Of a DNA stretch of 64,000 nucleotides, positions 8,798 to 16,439 are shown in pieces (the stretch's first letter is position 1; every line of letters begins with the position of its first letter). Position numbers and translations under genes: made by a program. The notes beneath the pieces were generated by a model that searched no databases, was not told where the DNA came from, and saw only the letters and a list, made by a program, of their open reading frames with translations. The stretch spans positions 1,421 through 65,420 of the forward strand of contig DFQX01000087.1 in NCBI GenBank assembly GCA_002381155.1, written 5' to 3'. The DNA comes from Flavobacteriaceae bacterium UBA3478. GTDB lineage: Bacteria; Bacteroidota; Bacteroidia; Flavobacteriales; Flavobacteriaceae.

Positions 8798-10531
8798 ATG
8801 AAATCTTTCCTTCAGTTTATTCCAATCCTTCAATGGTTGCCTAATTATAAAAAAGCACATCTTTCAGGTGATCTATCGGCAGGATTAACTGTGGGAATTA
8901 TGCTTATTCCGCAAGGAATGGCTTACGCCATGCTCGCCGGTCTACCTCCGGTTTTTGGTTTATATGCCTCTTTGATTCCACAAGTAATCTATGCACTCCT
9001 AGGAACTTCTAGACAGCTTAGCGTAGCTCCTGTGGCAATGGATTCACTACTAGTAGCAGCGGGCTTAGGAGCGCTTTCACTTAGTGGAATTGAAGAATAC
9101 ACTTCAATGGCTATTTTTCTTGCCCTTTTCATGGGAAGTATTCAGTTCTTGCTAGGTATCGTAAAGATGGGATTTTTGGTGAATTTCTTATCAAAACCTG
9201 TTATTAGTGGGTTTACCTCTGCAGCTGCCTTAATCATCGGGCTTAGCCAATTAAAGCATTTACTAGGAGCGCCTATAGAAAACAGTAATCAAATTCATAT
9301 TCTATTAGGGAACACCGTTGAAGTACTCGATCAGATCAATATCTATGCTATCGTCCTGGGCGTTGCGGCTATTCTAATTATTAAAGCAATCAAGAGATGG
9401 GCTCCTAAGATTCCAGCAGCTTTAGTAGTAACTATCCTTGGAATTGTGATCACCTATGCTTTCAACCTCAGCGAATATGGACTTAATATCGTTAAGGTGG
9501 TTCCTTCAGGTCTACCAAAGGTTGGGCTGCCAGAATTATCTTTGGATCGCTTAAACGATCTAACTCCTATAGCAGTTACTCTAGCACTTATCGCATTTAT
9601 GGAGGCCATTTCAGTAGCAAAGGCAATAGAAGAACGTAAGGGACTTCAAGAGGTGAGGCCGAATCAAGAACTTATCGCGATCGGTATGGCCAATATAGTA
9701 GGGTCTATTTTTCAATCGTACCCTGTCACTGGAGGATTCTCGAGAACCGCAGTAAACGACCAAGCTGGTGCATCTACACCGCTTTCCTCGATTATTAGTG
9801 CGATAATTGTTGGGCTAACGCTACTATTCTTAACTCCACTTTTTTATCATCTACCCAAAACGGTACTTGCCGCCATTATCATGGTAGCTGTTTTCGGGCT
9901 GATTGATTTTGCCTACCCTGTTCGACTCCTTAGAAAAAGAAAGGACGAATTTGCTATACTCGTAATTACTTTTCTGACTACGCTAACTATTGGTATTACT
10001 GAAGGTATCATCCTAGGGGTATTAATCTCACTAGGCTTAATGATTTATAGAACATCACAACCTCACTATGCAATTCTAGGAAGGATAAAGGACTCTACCC
10101 ATTATCGAAATGTGAAACGATTTGACAAAGAGGTTAGCATCGACCCAGAAGTGCTTTTCTTTCGATTCGATGGCCAATTATATTTCGGAAATAAGGATTA
10201 TTTCAAAACTGAGCTTACTCAGGCAGTGGAGTCACATGGCAGCGAATTAAAAGGAATTGTTTTATCGGTAGAGGCGATTAATTATATCGACTCCACTGCT
10301 GCTCACATGTTAAGACAACTTTTCAGCCAGTTCGAAGAAAGAGGAATTAAGGTTACCATATCAGGACCTATCGGGCCGATTAGAGACATTCTAAAAAGAA
10401 GTGAAATCGTTGATCTAATAGGAAAGCAGTCCTTCTTTGATAATGCACACGACGCCTTTTTATTTATTAAAGGAGATGAGAATAAAATCGATGAGTATTC
10501 TAGAAGAATAGCCTTAGAATCAAAAGAATAG
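8798..10531 (+). CDS. SulP/SLC26 anion transporter with STAS domain
   Basis: 577 residues. The first 400 or so hold ten or more hydrophobic segments with SulP hallmarks (LIPQGMAYAMLAGLPPVFGLYAS near residue 37 is the family signature region, here given in part). The C-terminal 120 residues form a cytoplasmic STAS domain with the SAEAINYIDSTA-like motif, here SVEAINYIDSTAA. SulP proteins move sulfate, bicarbonate or other anions. Its position directly after the Crp/Fnr regulator and before sulfide-oxidation genes suggests sulfate, sulfite or thiosulfate as substrate, but direction and substrate cannot be read. It shares the regulator's transcript. Confidence 0.88.
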   Translation: MKSFLQFIPILQWLPNYKKAHLSGDLSAGLTVGIMLIPQGMAYAMLAGLPPVFGLYASLIPQVIYALLGTSRQLSVAPVAMDSLLVAAGLGALSLSGIEEYTSMAIFLALFMGSIQFLLGIVKMGFLVNFLSKPVISGFTSAAALIIGLSQLKHLLGAPIENSNQIHILLGNTVEVLDQINIYAIVLGVAAILIIKAIKRWAPKIPAALVVTILGIVITYAFNLSEYGLNIVKVVPSGLPKVGLPELSLDRLNDLTPIAVTLALIAFMEAISVAKAIEERKGLQEVRPNQELIAIGMANIVGSIFQSYPVTGGFSRTAVNDQAGASTPLSSIISAIIVGLTLLFLTPLFYHLPKTVLAAIIMVAVFGLIDFAYPVRLLRKRKDEFAILVITFLTTLTIGITEGIILGVLISLGLMIYRTSQPHYAILGRIKDSTHYRNVKRFDKEVSIDPEVLFFRFDGQLYFGNKDYFKTELTQAVESHGSELKGIVLSVEAINYIDSTAAHMLRQLFSQFEERGIKVTISGPIGPIRDILKRSEIVDLIGKQSFFDNAHDAFLFIKGDENKIDEYSRRIALESKE

Positions 10532-10537
10532 ACTTTT

Positions 10538-10551
10538 GTAACTTAGGTAAC
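10538..10551. promoter_or_regulatory. Dyad site 2, candidate Crp/Fnr operator
   Basis: GTAAC-TTAG-GTAAC; the right arm matches the dyad at four of five positions. It ends 22 bp before TAACTTTG at 10574. No TTG is found at the usual -33 position, as expected for an activator-dependent promoter. Confidence 0.5.
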
Positions 10552-10573
10552 TCTGCATTAAAAATACTGCTGT

Positions 10574-10581
10574 TAACTTTG
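10574..10581 (+). promoter_or_regulatory. -7 box of the persulfide dioxygenase gene
   Basis: TAACTTTG matches TAnnTTTG exactly. Transcription would begin near 10588, so the in-frame TTG at 10579 lies inside the promoter and the ATG at 10603 is the start. Confidence 0.55.
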
Positions 10582-10602
10582 ACCTACTTAAAAGTACGCG
10601 AC

Positions 10603-12021
10603 ATGAAAATAGAACAAATTTATACCGGATGTTTAGCTCAAGGAGCTTACTACATTGAAAGCCAGGGAGAGGTAGCTATTATCGATCCTTTAAGAGAAGT
10701 GAAACCTTATCTAGAAAAGGCTAAAGAGGCTAATGCTAAAATTAAGTACATTTTTGAAACTCACTTTCACGCAGACTTCGTGAGTGGACACTTAAGTTTA
10801 GCCAAAGAATCAGGTGCGCCAATTATTTATGGACCGAATGCCAACCCTAGTTTTGATGCCATTATCGCTAAAGATGGTCAAGAATTCAAGTTAGGAGAAG
10901 TTACCATCGTCGTGCTTCACACACCGGGTCACACCATGGAGTCTACTACCTATTTACTGAGAGATGCTAACGGTAAAGATCATGCTATTTTTAGTGGAGA
11001 TACATTATTCTTAGGAGATGTTGGACGCCCTGACTTAGCTCAAAAAGCAGCTGATATGACGCAAGAACAATTAGCTGAGACACTTTTTGATAGCTTGAGA
11101 ACTAAGATCATGCCTCTTTCAGATGAAATCACTGTTTATCCTGGTCATGGAGCTGGCTCAGCTTGTGGTAAGAACATGATGAAAGAGACCGTTGACACCT
11201 TGGGGAATCAGAAAAAAATGAATTATGCACTTCGTGTAGATATGACTAAGGCAGAGTTTGTAAAAGAAGTTACCGACGGTCTAATGCCTCCACCTCAATA
11301 CTTCCCATTAAATGTGAAGATGAATAAGGAAGGATACGATCACTTCGACGAAGTCTTAGAAAGAGGTTCGACTCCTTTAAGCCCCGAGGCTTTTGAGGAT
11401 GTTGCTAATCAAACTGGCGCATTGGTTATAGATGTTCGTCATCAAGATGATTTCGTAAAAGGACACATCCCACGCTCTATTTTCATCGGTTTAGACGGTA
11501 GTTTTGCCCCATGGGTAGGAGCCCTAATTGCTGATGTCGAGCAACCCTTATTACTGGTTACTCCAGAGGGGCGCGAAGAAGAGACTATTACTCGTTTAGC
11601 ACGTGTAGGTTTCGATAATACTCTAGGGTACCTAGAAGGAAGTTTCAAGTCTTGGAAAAATGCAGGTAGAGAATTCGACACCATTGATACCATTTCTGCT
11701 GAGGACTTAAAGTCAAAACTAACATCTAACGACACTGAAGTTTTCGATGTTCGTAAGGATACAGAGTTCTATGCACACCGTATACCTAATGCCAAGAATA
11801 CCCCACTAGATTACCTCAACGACCACTTGGGTGAATTTCCTGAAAACAAGTCGTTCTTCATCCACTGTGCTGGAGGATACCGTTCGGTAATTGCAGGATC
11901 GATTCTAAAGAGCAGAGGGATCCATAACTTCGTTGATATTACCGGTGGATTTAAAGCAATAGAAGCAGCTGAAATAAAGTTGACAGACTATGTGTGTCCG
12001 TCAACGATGCCTTCGAAATAA
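10603..12021 (+). CDS. Persulfide dioxygenase-rhodanese fusion (CstB-like)
   Basis: 472 residues from the ATG. A metallo-beta-lactamase domain (about 1-240) of the ETHE1/persulfide dioxygenase type has THFHADF at H54-H56-D58, LHTPGHTMES and FSGDTLFLGDVGRPD. A first rhodanese-like domain (about 255-355) lacks an active-site cysteine. A second rhodanese domain has C422 in HCAGGYRS. This three-part order is that of Staphylococcus CstB, which oxidises persulfides and makes thiosulfate. The position after THFHAD that is His in most relatives is Phe here; the mononuclear iron ligands of the ETHE1 group should still be present. It is cytoplasmic and probably takes persulfide made by the quinone reductase encoded next. 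Confidence 0.88.
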   Translation: MKIEQIYTGCLAQGAYYIESQGEVAIIDPLREVKPYLEKAKEANAKIKYIFETHFHADFVSGHLSLAKESGAPIIYGPNANPSFDAIIAKDGQEFKLGEVTIVVLHTPGHTMESTTYLLRDANGKDHAIFSGDTLFLGDVGRPDLAQKAADMTQEQLAETLFDSLRTKIMPLSDEITVYPGHGAGSACGKNMMKETVDTLGNQKKMNYALRVDMTKAEFVKEVTDGLMPPPQYFPLNVKMNKEGYDHFDEVLERGSTPLSPEAFEDVANQTGALVIDVRHQDDFVKGHIPRSIFIGLDGSFAPWVGALIADVEQPLLLVTPEGREEETITRLARVGFDNTLGYLEGSFKSWKNAGREFDTIDTISAEDLKSKLTSNDTEVFDVRKDTEFYAHRIPNAKNTPLDYLNDHLGEFPENKSFFIHCAGGYRSVIAGSILKSRGIHNFVDITGGFKAIEAAEIKLTDYVCPSTMPSK

Positions 12022-12044
12022 ACCTAATAATTTCAAGTTTACTG

Positions 12045-12075
12045 CCCTGTGTAACTTTGGTTGCACAGGGTTTTT
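12045..12075 (+). terminator. Rho-independent terminator containing dyad site 3
   Basis: CCCTGTGTAAC pairs with GTTGCACAGGG through an 11-bp stem with one G-U pair and a TTTG loop, followed by five T. It would end the dioxygenase transcript before the quinone reductase gene. Its upper stem is the same DNA as the dyad at 12051-12064. Confidence 0.7.
12051..12064. promoter_or_regulatory. Dyad site 3, candidate Crp/Fnr operator
   Basis: GTAAC-TTTG-GTTGC; nine of ten arm bases fit. It ends 22 bp before TAGCTTTT at 12087, a seven-of-eight match to the -7 box. It overlaps a terminator stem, so the dyad symmetry alone has a second explanation; the spacing to the -7 box does not. Confidence 0.45.
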
Positions 12076-12086
12076 CATTTTATCAC

Positions 12087-12094
12087 TAGCTTTT
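12087..12094 (+). promoter_or_regulatory. Probable weak -7 box of the quinone reductase gene
   Basis: TAGCTTTT matches TAnnTTTG at seven of eight positions. It lies at the same distance from its dyad as the boxes before the regulator and the dioxygenase. Predicted start near 12101, ATG at 12124. TAACTTTG at 12052 inside the terminator is an alternative. Confidence 0.4.
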
Positions 12095-12123
12095 ATCTCA
12101 ACTTTAACTAAACGATAAACACT

Positions 12124-13407
12124 ATGTCAACTTCTTATCAAGTTCTAATTATTGGGGGAGGTACTGCTGGTATCATGGCAGCATCTCGTTTACAGAAATT
12201 AGATTCATCACTCTCAATCGCCATCATTGAGCCTGCCGACACTCACTATTACCAACCCGCGTGGACTTTAGTTGGTGCTGGAGCTTTTGATTATAAAAAA
12301 ACTGCTAAACCTATGGCAGAGGTAATACCAAAAGGCATTTCGTGGGTGAAAGACTTTGCGGTTTCATTCGATCCTGATAACAACGCTGTGAGAACGAAAG
12401 AAAGTGGTGACATCTCCTATGACTACTTAATTGTAGCTCCAGGGCTTGTTATGGAACCTAGTATGATTAAAGGCTTACCTGAAGCTCTTGATAAAGGGGT
12501 TGTTTGCAGTAACTACACCGATCCAGAGCACACCTGGAAATTGTTACAAAACTTCAAGGGAGGTAATGCGATTTTTACTCAGCCAGCGACACCCATCAAA
12601 TGTGGTGGTGCTCCACAGAAAATTGCTTATCTGGCAGCAGATTATTTGAAAAAGCAAGGACTATCTAAGAAATCTAATGTCATGTTTGCTACCCCGGGTA
12701 CCGTAATTTTTGGTGTACCGGTAATCAGAGAAACTTTAATGAAGGTCATTGGCAAATACAATATTAAGTTTCATCCGTACAATACGCCCGTAGAAATCGA
12801 TTCAAAGAAAAAAATCGCTTATTTCCTTGATAAGACTCCAGAAGATCACGCTTGTTTTGTTCAAAAAGAAGGAAGCTCCTTCGGTACAGATAATGTGTTC
12901 GGCGCAACAAAAACTGAAGATGGTAGAATTGCGGTACCATTCGACTTTCTCCATATTGCTCCACCTCAAGCAGCACCAAAATTTATTAGAGAGTCGGCCC
13001 TATCCAATGATGGGGGCTGGTTGAGCGTTGATAAGCACACCCTACAGCACACCAAGTATGCTAACGTATTTGGATTAGGTGATGTAGCCGGGTTACCGAC
13101 GGCAAAAACAGGAGCTGCAATTCGCAAGCAAGTTCCTGTAGTATTAGACAACATCTTACGTTTAATCAAATCAAATACTATCGGTTCTAAATCTTATAAT
13201 GGCTACTCATCTTGTCCGTTGGTTACAGGGTACGGTAAGATGGTACTTGCAGAATTTGATTACGACAACAACTTTACTCCAGATCCAAAACTCAAACAAA
13301 TGCTTGTATTCGATTCTTCGAAAGAACATTGGAGATTATGGATGTTGAAAAAGTTCGGACTTCCCTATCTATATTGGAATAAAATGCTAAAAGGAGAAGA
13401 CGTATAA
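12124..13407 (+). CDS. sqr: Sulfide:quinone oxidoreductase
   Basis: 427-residue flavoprotein of the disulfide reductase superfamily. The FAD-binding GGGTAG is at 11-16; redox cysteines are C160 in IKCGGAPQK and C364 in SSCPLVTGYG, the pair that holds the sulfane bridge in known enzymes; C128 is a third candidate. A second FAD motif is VFGLGDVAG. There is no signal peptide, and the amphipathic C-terminus (FGLPYLYWNKMLKG) suits monotopic membrane attachment. It oxidises sulfide and passes electrons to quinone, giving polysulfide or persulfide for the dioxygenase encoded upstream. It resembles the SQRDL-like group found in many aerobic bacteria and mitochondria. Confidence 0.92.
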   Translation: MSTSYQVLIIGGGTAGIMAASRLQKLDSSLSIAIIEPADTHYYQPAWTLVGAGAFDYKKTAKPMAEVIPKGISWVKDFAVSFDPDNNAVRTKESGDISYDYLIVAPGLVMEPSMIKGLPEALDKGVVCSNYTDPEHTWKLLQNFKGGNAIFTQPATPIKCGGAPQKIAYLAADYLKKQGLSKKSNVMFATPGTVIFGVPVIRETLMKVIGKYNIKFHPYNTPVEIDSKKKIAYFLDKTPEDHACFVQKEGSSFGTDNVFGATKTEDGRIAVPFDFLHIAPPQAAPKFIRESALSNDGGWLSVDKHTLQHTKYANVFGLGDVAGLPTAKTGAAIRKQVPVVLDNILRLIKSNTIGSKSYNGYSSCPLVTGYGKMVLAEFDYDNNFTPDPKLKQMLVFDSSKEHWRLWMLKKFGLPYLYWNKMLKGEDV

Positions 13408-13418
13408 TTTTTAAATAT

Positions 13419-13432
13419 GTAACCTAGATTAC
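13419..13432. promoter_or_regulatory. Dyad site 4, candidate Crp/Fnr operator
   Basis: GTAAC-CTAG-ATTAC, extended by T and A to a 16-bp near-palindrome (13418-13433) with one mismatched pair. It ends 21 bp before TATTTTTG at 13454. Confidence 0.55.
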
Positions 13433-13453
13433 ACCCACTTACACAGTGTGTTT

Positions 13454-13461
13454 TATTTTTG
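13454..13461 (+). promoter_or_regulatory. -7 box of the YeeE/YedE pair
   Basis: TATTTTTG matches the consensus. No TTG is present at the -33 position; dyad site 4 lies there instead. Predicted start near 13468, ATG at 13482. Confidence 0.5.
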
Positions 13462-13481
13462 AAATGTGAAAAAATGATCCT

Positions 13482-14039
13482 ATGGAATTTATAATGCAAC
13501 CCTGGGCATGGTATGTTTCTGGCCCACTCATCGCTCTCGTAATGTTTTTCCTAATCTTCTCAGGAAGAAACTTCGGTATGTCTGGTAATTTGCGCATCAT
13601 GTGCGCCGCTCTAAGTGGAGACAAAGCTTGTGACTTCTTTCGCTTTGATTGGAAAGCTCAGCGTTGGAATTTAGTTTTTGCACTTGGAGCAATTTTAGGG
13701 GGCTTCGTGGCCGCTGAATTTCTAAGCACCGACACATCAGTAGCAATTACAGAGGGTACGATCGAAAAACTAGCCCAGTATGGTTTTACAGACGGTGGCG
13801 CCGCCTATCTCCCAGAACAACTATTCAGTATAGATTCTCTTAGCAACCCCTATACATTACTGTTGCTAGCCATCGGAGGGTTTCTTGTTGGATTTGGTTC
13901 TAGATATGCAGGAGGATGTACTTCTGGCCACGCGATCTCTGGATTAAGCGACCTTCAACTTCCTTCACTCATTGCGGTGATCGGTTTCTTCATTGGAGGT
14001 CTCTTTATGGTTCATTTCCTATTTCCAATTTTATTCTAA
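13482..14039 (+). CDS. YeeE/YedE-family half-transporter, N-terminal half
   Basis: 185 residues with about five hydrophobic segments. The segment FGSRYAGGCTSGHAISG near residue 145 carries the conserved cysteine of YeeE/YedE proteins, which import thiosulfate in characterised cases (TsuA). It represents one half of the full-length family; the partner half follows. Start ATG 13482 is used; ATG 13494 is possible. Together with the next gene it probably moves a sulfur species such as thiosulfate across the inner membrane. It has its own promoter with a regulator dyad. Confidence 0.85.
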   Translation: MEFIMQPWAWYVSGPLIALVMFFLIFSGRNFGMSGNLRIMCAALSGDKACDFFRFDWKAQRWNLVFALGAILGGFVAAEFLSTDTSVAITEGTIEKLAQYGFTDGGAAYLPEQLFSIDSLSNPYTLLLLAIGGFLVGFGSRYAGGCTSGHAISGLSDLQLPSLIAVIGFFIGGLFMVHFLFPILF

Positions 14040-14052
14040 AAACGCTTTATCT

Positions 14053-14466
14053 ATGAAAACACTTAAATATTTAATTACAGGTATCGCATTTGGAGTTATT
14101 ATGTTCAAATCAGAAGCGGCTTCTTGGTTTAGAATTTTTGAAATGTTCCAATTTAATTCGTTCCACATGTACGGAATTATTGGTTCAGCTCTTGCTACCG
14201 GAGTCATAGGGATTCAACTTATTAAACGTCTAAAACTTAAATCCTTTTCTGGAGAAGAAATTATTATACCACCGAAGGCAAAAGGATGGAAAAACTATTT
14301 GTTTGGAGGTATTTTATTTGGTTTAGGATGGGGGCTTGCCGGAGCATGTCCTGGTCCAATTTTTACGTTAATTGGAGCAGGTTTCCTTCCACTTATTTTA
14401 GTCCTGGCATTTGCAGTACTCGGCACCTTCGTTTACGGAATTCTTAGACCAAAACTACCTCACTAA
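14053..14466 (+). CDS. YeeE/YedE-family half-transporter, C-terminal half
   Basis: 137 residues, about four hydrophobic segments, with LAGACPGPIFTLIGAG near residue 98 bearing the second conserved cysteine. It completes the YeeE/YedE fold encoded by the gene 13 bp upstream. An in-frame TTG at 13993 would add 20 residues overlapping the previous gene; these look unrelated to the family and the ATG at 14053 is chosen. It is the last gene of the sulfur island. Confidence 0.85.
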   Translation: MKTLKYLITGIAFGVIMFKSEAASWFRIFEMFQFNSFHMYGIIGSALATGVIGIQLIKRLKLKSFSGEEIIIPPKAKGWKNYLFGGILFGLGWGLAGACPGPIFTLIGAGFLPLILVLAFAVLGTFVYGILRPKLPH

Positions 14467-14519
14467 AAACTCTTTAATTCATTTTGTTTATTGATTTTAG
14501 GAAATACTTAAACAATTTG

Positions 14520-14527
14520 TATCTTTG
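14520..14527 (+). promoter_or_regulatory. -7 box of folE
   Basis: TATCTTTG matches the consensus; predicted start near 14534, ATG at 14566. Confidence 0.55.
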
Positions 14528-14528
14528 A

Positions 14529-14561
14529 AGTACTGCGCATCCCTAACAGTGGCGCCGTACT
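14529..14561. repeat. Inverted repeat across the folE transcription start
   Basis: AGTACtGCGC and GCGCcGTACT form nine paired positions with one mismatch around a 13-base centre. The left arm straddles the predicted start of transcription, so the full hairpin would not form in RNA; a DNA operator is more likely than a leader structure. Confidence 0.4.
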
Positions 14562-14565
14562 CGCT

Positions 14566-15261
14566 ATGAAAACAGATTCTTTAAGTACCCAAAAAATAAG
14601 CAAAAGCCTGTCAGACTTTGATTTTGACGAAATTGGAGACGAACATCTTTACACAGGGCTACAAACACCTATGCGTGAAGATGCTTTTGCACTAACTGAC
14701 CAGCAGAAGAAGGAGAAAATTGCCCATCTTTTCGAACAGATCATGCATGTAATGGGATTAGACCTTACTGATGATTCCCTTACAGGCACTCCAAAGCGTG
14801 TCGCTAAAATGTACATCGATGAGATTTTTTCAGGGCTAAATCCTATGAATAAACCAAGTATCGCCTTATTCGAAAATAAGTATGAATACGGTCAAATGCT
14901 TGTTGAAAAAGACATTACCTTCTATTCAAATTGTGAGCACCATTTCGTACCAATCATCGGTAGAGCTCATGTAGCTTATATCTCATCAGGGCAGGTTATC
15001 GGCTTATCGAAGCTGAACCGGATCGTTCAGTACTACGCCAAACGCCCACAAGTTCAAGAGAGACTTACTAACCAAATTGGTACCGATTTACAAGAATTAT
15101 TAGCCACTGAGGATGTTGCCGTAATTATTGATGCGAAACACTTATGCGTTTCCTCAAGAGGCATTCAAGACGATACTTCGGCCACCGTTACTTCGTTCTA
15201 CGGAGGCGAGTTCAAGAAACCTGAAAAATTAGCTGAGTTACATCGCTATATTTACAAATAA
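14566..15261 (+). CDS. folE: GTP cyclohydrolase I
   Basis: 231 residues. It converts GTP to dihydroneopterin triphosphate, the first step to folate (and pterins). The zinc site is visible: C123 with the following histidines in CEHHFVP, and C194 in HLCVSSRG. SKLNRIV and QERLTNQI are family-typical. An N-terminal extension of about 40 acidic residues precedes the domain. It begins an operon with a glutathione peroxidase (1-bp TAATG overlap) and a DUF2452 gene, and has its own -7 box after the sulfur island. Confidence 0.95.
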   Translation: MKTDSLSTQKISKSLSDFDFDEIGDEHLYTGLQTPMREDAFALTDQQKKEKIAHLFEQIMHVMGLDLTDDSLTGTPKRVAKMYIDEIFSGLNPMNKPSIALFENKYEYGQMLVEKDITFYSNCEHHFVPIIGRAHVAYISSGQVIGLSKLNRIVQYYAKRPQVQERLTNQIGTDLQELLATEDVAVIIDAKHLCVSSRGIQDDTSATVTSFYGGEFKKPEKLAELHRYIYK

Positions 15262-15794
15262 TGAAACTATTTGATTCGTTAGCTAACACCTTTAAAAAAG
15301 TAGATCAAGGAATGTCCAGAGCAACAGAAATGCCTCTCTTTGAAATACAAACCTTGCAAGGGAGTAAGATCGATTGGAGTAAATTCGATGGCAAGTATTT
15401 ACTTTTTGTAAATGTGGCTTCTGCTTGTGGCTTTACCCCCCAATACAAGGGTCTTCAAACACTATACGACACGTATAAAGAACAACTAGAAATTATCGGT
15501 CTTCCCTGTAATCAGTTTGGAGCCCAAGAACCAGGAAATGCCAACGAGATAGCCACATTCTGTGAATTGAACTTTGGTGTTTCATTTACGCTAACTGAAA
15601 AAATTTCAGTTAAGGGAGCAAATCAGCATCCGCTATACAAATGGCTTACCGATGTCAATGAAAACGGAATTAAAAGCAGTTCTGTTAAATGGAATTTTCA
15701 AAAATATTTAGTGGGTCCAGATCGTAAACTGATTGACTACTACTATTCGACTACTGATCCTCTTTCAAAGAAAATTACTCGTCATTTTGAATAA
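15261..15794 (+). CDS. Glutathione peroxidase family thiol peroxidase
   Basis: 177 residues. It reduces peroxides in the cytoplasm with thioredoxin-like donors in most bacteria. The catalytic set is present: C56 in VASACGFTP, Q89 in NQFGAQEPG, and W144-N145 in KWNFQKYLV. C101 in FCELNFGV is the likely resolving cysteine, which points to the two-cysteine thioredoxin-dependent type. It uses cysteine, not selenocysteine. Its ATG overlaps the folE stop by one base, so translation is probably coupled. Confidence 0.93.
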   Translation: MKLFDSLANTFKKVDQGMSRATEMPLFEIQTLQGSKIDWSKFDGKYLLFVNVASACGFTPQYKGLQTLYDTYKEQLEIIGLPCNQFGAQEPGNANEIATFCELNFGVSFTLTEKISVKGANQHPLYKWLTDVNENGIKSSSVKWNFQKYLVGPDRKLIDYYYSTTDPLSKKITRHFE

Positions 15795-16194
15795 AAATAA
15801 GAAGCCCGATTCGGTAGTATACAATGAAGATTCAGAACAGTTCGATGCGTTTCTGAAACCGTACTCGACTTCAGTTTCTGCTCCAGTAATAGAACCAACC
15901 GATCTAACCGGATGGAAACAAAAAGGTGCACACAGCGTTAATGCTCGGTTTCAAGCGAGAATTGACGAGCTCAAAACTGCCTATCAAAAAATGATGAAAG
16001 AATTAGAAGATAATCAGAAGGTTTATCAGGCATCTTTCAAATTTGAACCGGTCATCGGAAAAACGTATCACCTATATCACCATCCAGAGCGCGGACTATT
16101 TCTATCGATTCTATCCCCTGAAGAATGTCAATTTGACTTTGAAGGAAGTTACCGACTCGATGCGGATCAAACATGGTCTAGAATAGATTCTTAA
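15787..16194 (+). CDS. DUF2452-like conserved hypothetical protein
   Basis: 135 residues if started at TTG 15787, which overlaps the peroxidase stop by 8 bp; no ATG is available near the 5' end and an extended start at 15733 would lie deep in the peroxidase gene. The sequence has TGWKQKG...NARFQARIDELK and a C-terminal part with YHLYHHPERGLFLSILSPEE. I recognise the DUF2452 pattern seen after peroxidase genes in Flavobacteriia; the function is unknown. There is no signal or membrane segment. Confidence 0.7.
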   Translation: MNKNKKPDSVVYNEDSEQFDAFLKPYSTSVSAPVIEPTDLTGWKQKGAHSVNARFQARIDELKTAYQKMMKELEDNQKVYQASFKFEPVIGKTYHLYHHPERGLFLSILSPEECQFDFEGSYRLDADQTWSRIDS

Positions 16195-16196
16195 AA

Positions 16197-16225
16197 CGAA
16201 AAAAGGCAGTCAAATCAACTGCCTT
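16197..16225 (-). terminator. Terminator of tRNA-Leu
   Basis: On the minus strand AAGGCAGT and ACTGCCTT form an 8-bp stem with a 7-base loop, followed by a run of T just after the tRNA 3' end. On the plus strand the same hairpin could weakly end the folE operon. Confidence 0.7.
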
Positions 16226-16238
16226 ATATGCCTTTATG

Positions 16239-16320
16239 TACCTTGGGTGGGGATCGAACCCACACTTCCGAAGAAACTGGATTTTGAATCCAGCGCGTCT
16301 ACCAATTCCGCCACCAAGGC
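16239..16320 (-). tRNA. tRNA-Leu (anticodon CAA)
   Basis: The minus strand folds as a class II tRNA: acceptor GCCTTGG with CCAAGGT, anticodon stem CTGGA/TCCAG around TTCAAAA (anticodon CAA), a long variable arm with stem TTC/GAA around TTCG, and T arm GTGGG-TTCGATC-CCCAC. CCA is not encoded. It reads UUG codons. Confidence 0.95.
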
Positions 16321-16331
16321 AAAATGCGGAG

Positions 16332-16339
16332 CAAAGCTA
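16332..16339 (-). promoter_or_regulatory. -7 box of tRNA-Leu
   Basis: TAGCTTTG on the minus strand matches the consensus 11 bp before the mature tRNA 5' end. Confidence 0.5.
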
Positions 16340-16405
16340 AGAAATAAATTCACTTTACAGAGCTGATTTTTCGCTTAAGGTTAGGAGTCAGCTGAATAAT
16401 TTAAC

Positions 16406-16413
16406 TACATTTG
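16406..16413 (+). promoter_or_regulatory. -7 box of prs
   Basis: TACATTTG; predicted start near 16420, ATG at 16440. Confidence 0.5.
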
Positions 16414-16439
16414 CAATCCTTTTAAACAAAGGTATTTAG

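Noticed and set aside
10579..10602. In-frame TTG start extending the persulfide dioxygenase by 8 residues
   Set aside because: The TTG overlaps the TAACTTTG -7 box; ATG 10603 gives the family-typical N-terminus.
13993..14052. Longer TTG start for the second YeeE/YedE half
   Set aside because: It would overlap the first half-gene by 47 bp and adds residues unlike the family; ATG 14053 fits.
15421..15435. Selenocysteine in the glutathione peroxidase
   Set aside because: The catalytic codon is TGT (Cys56), and no in-frame TGA is present.
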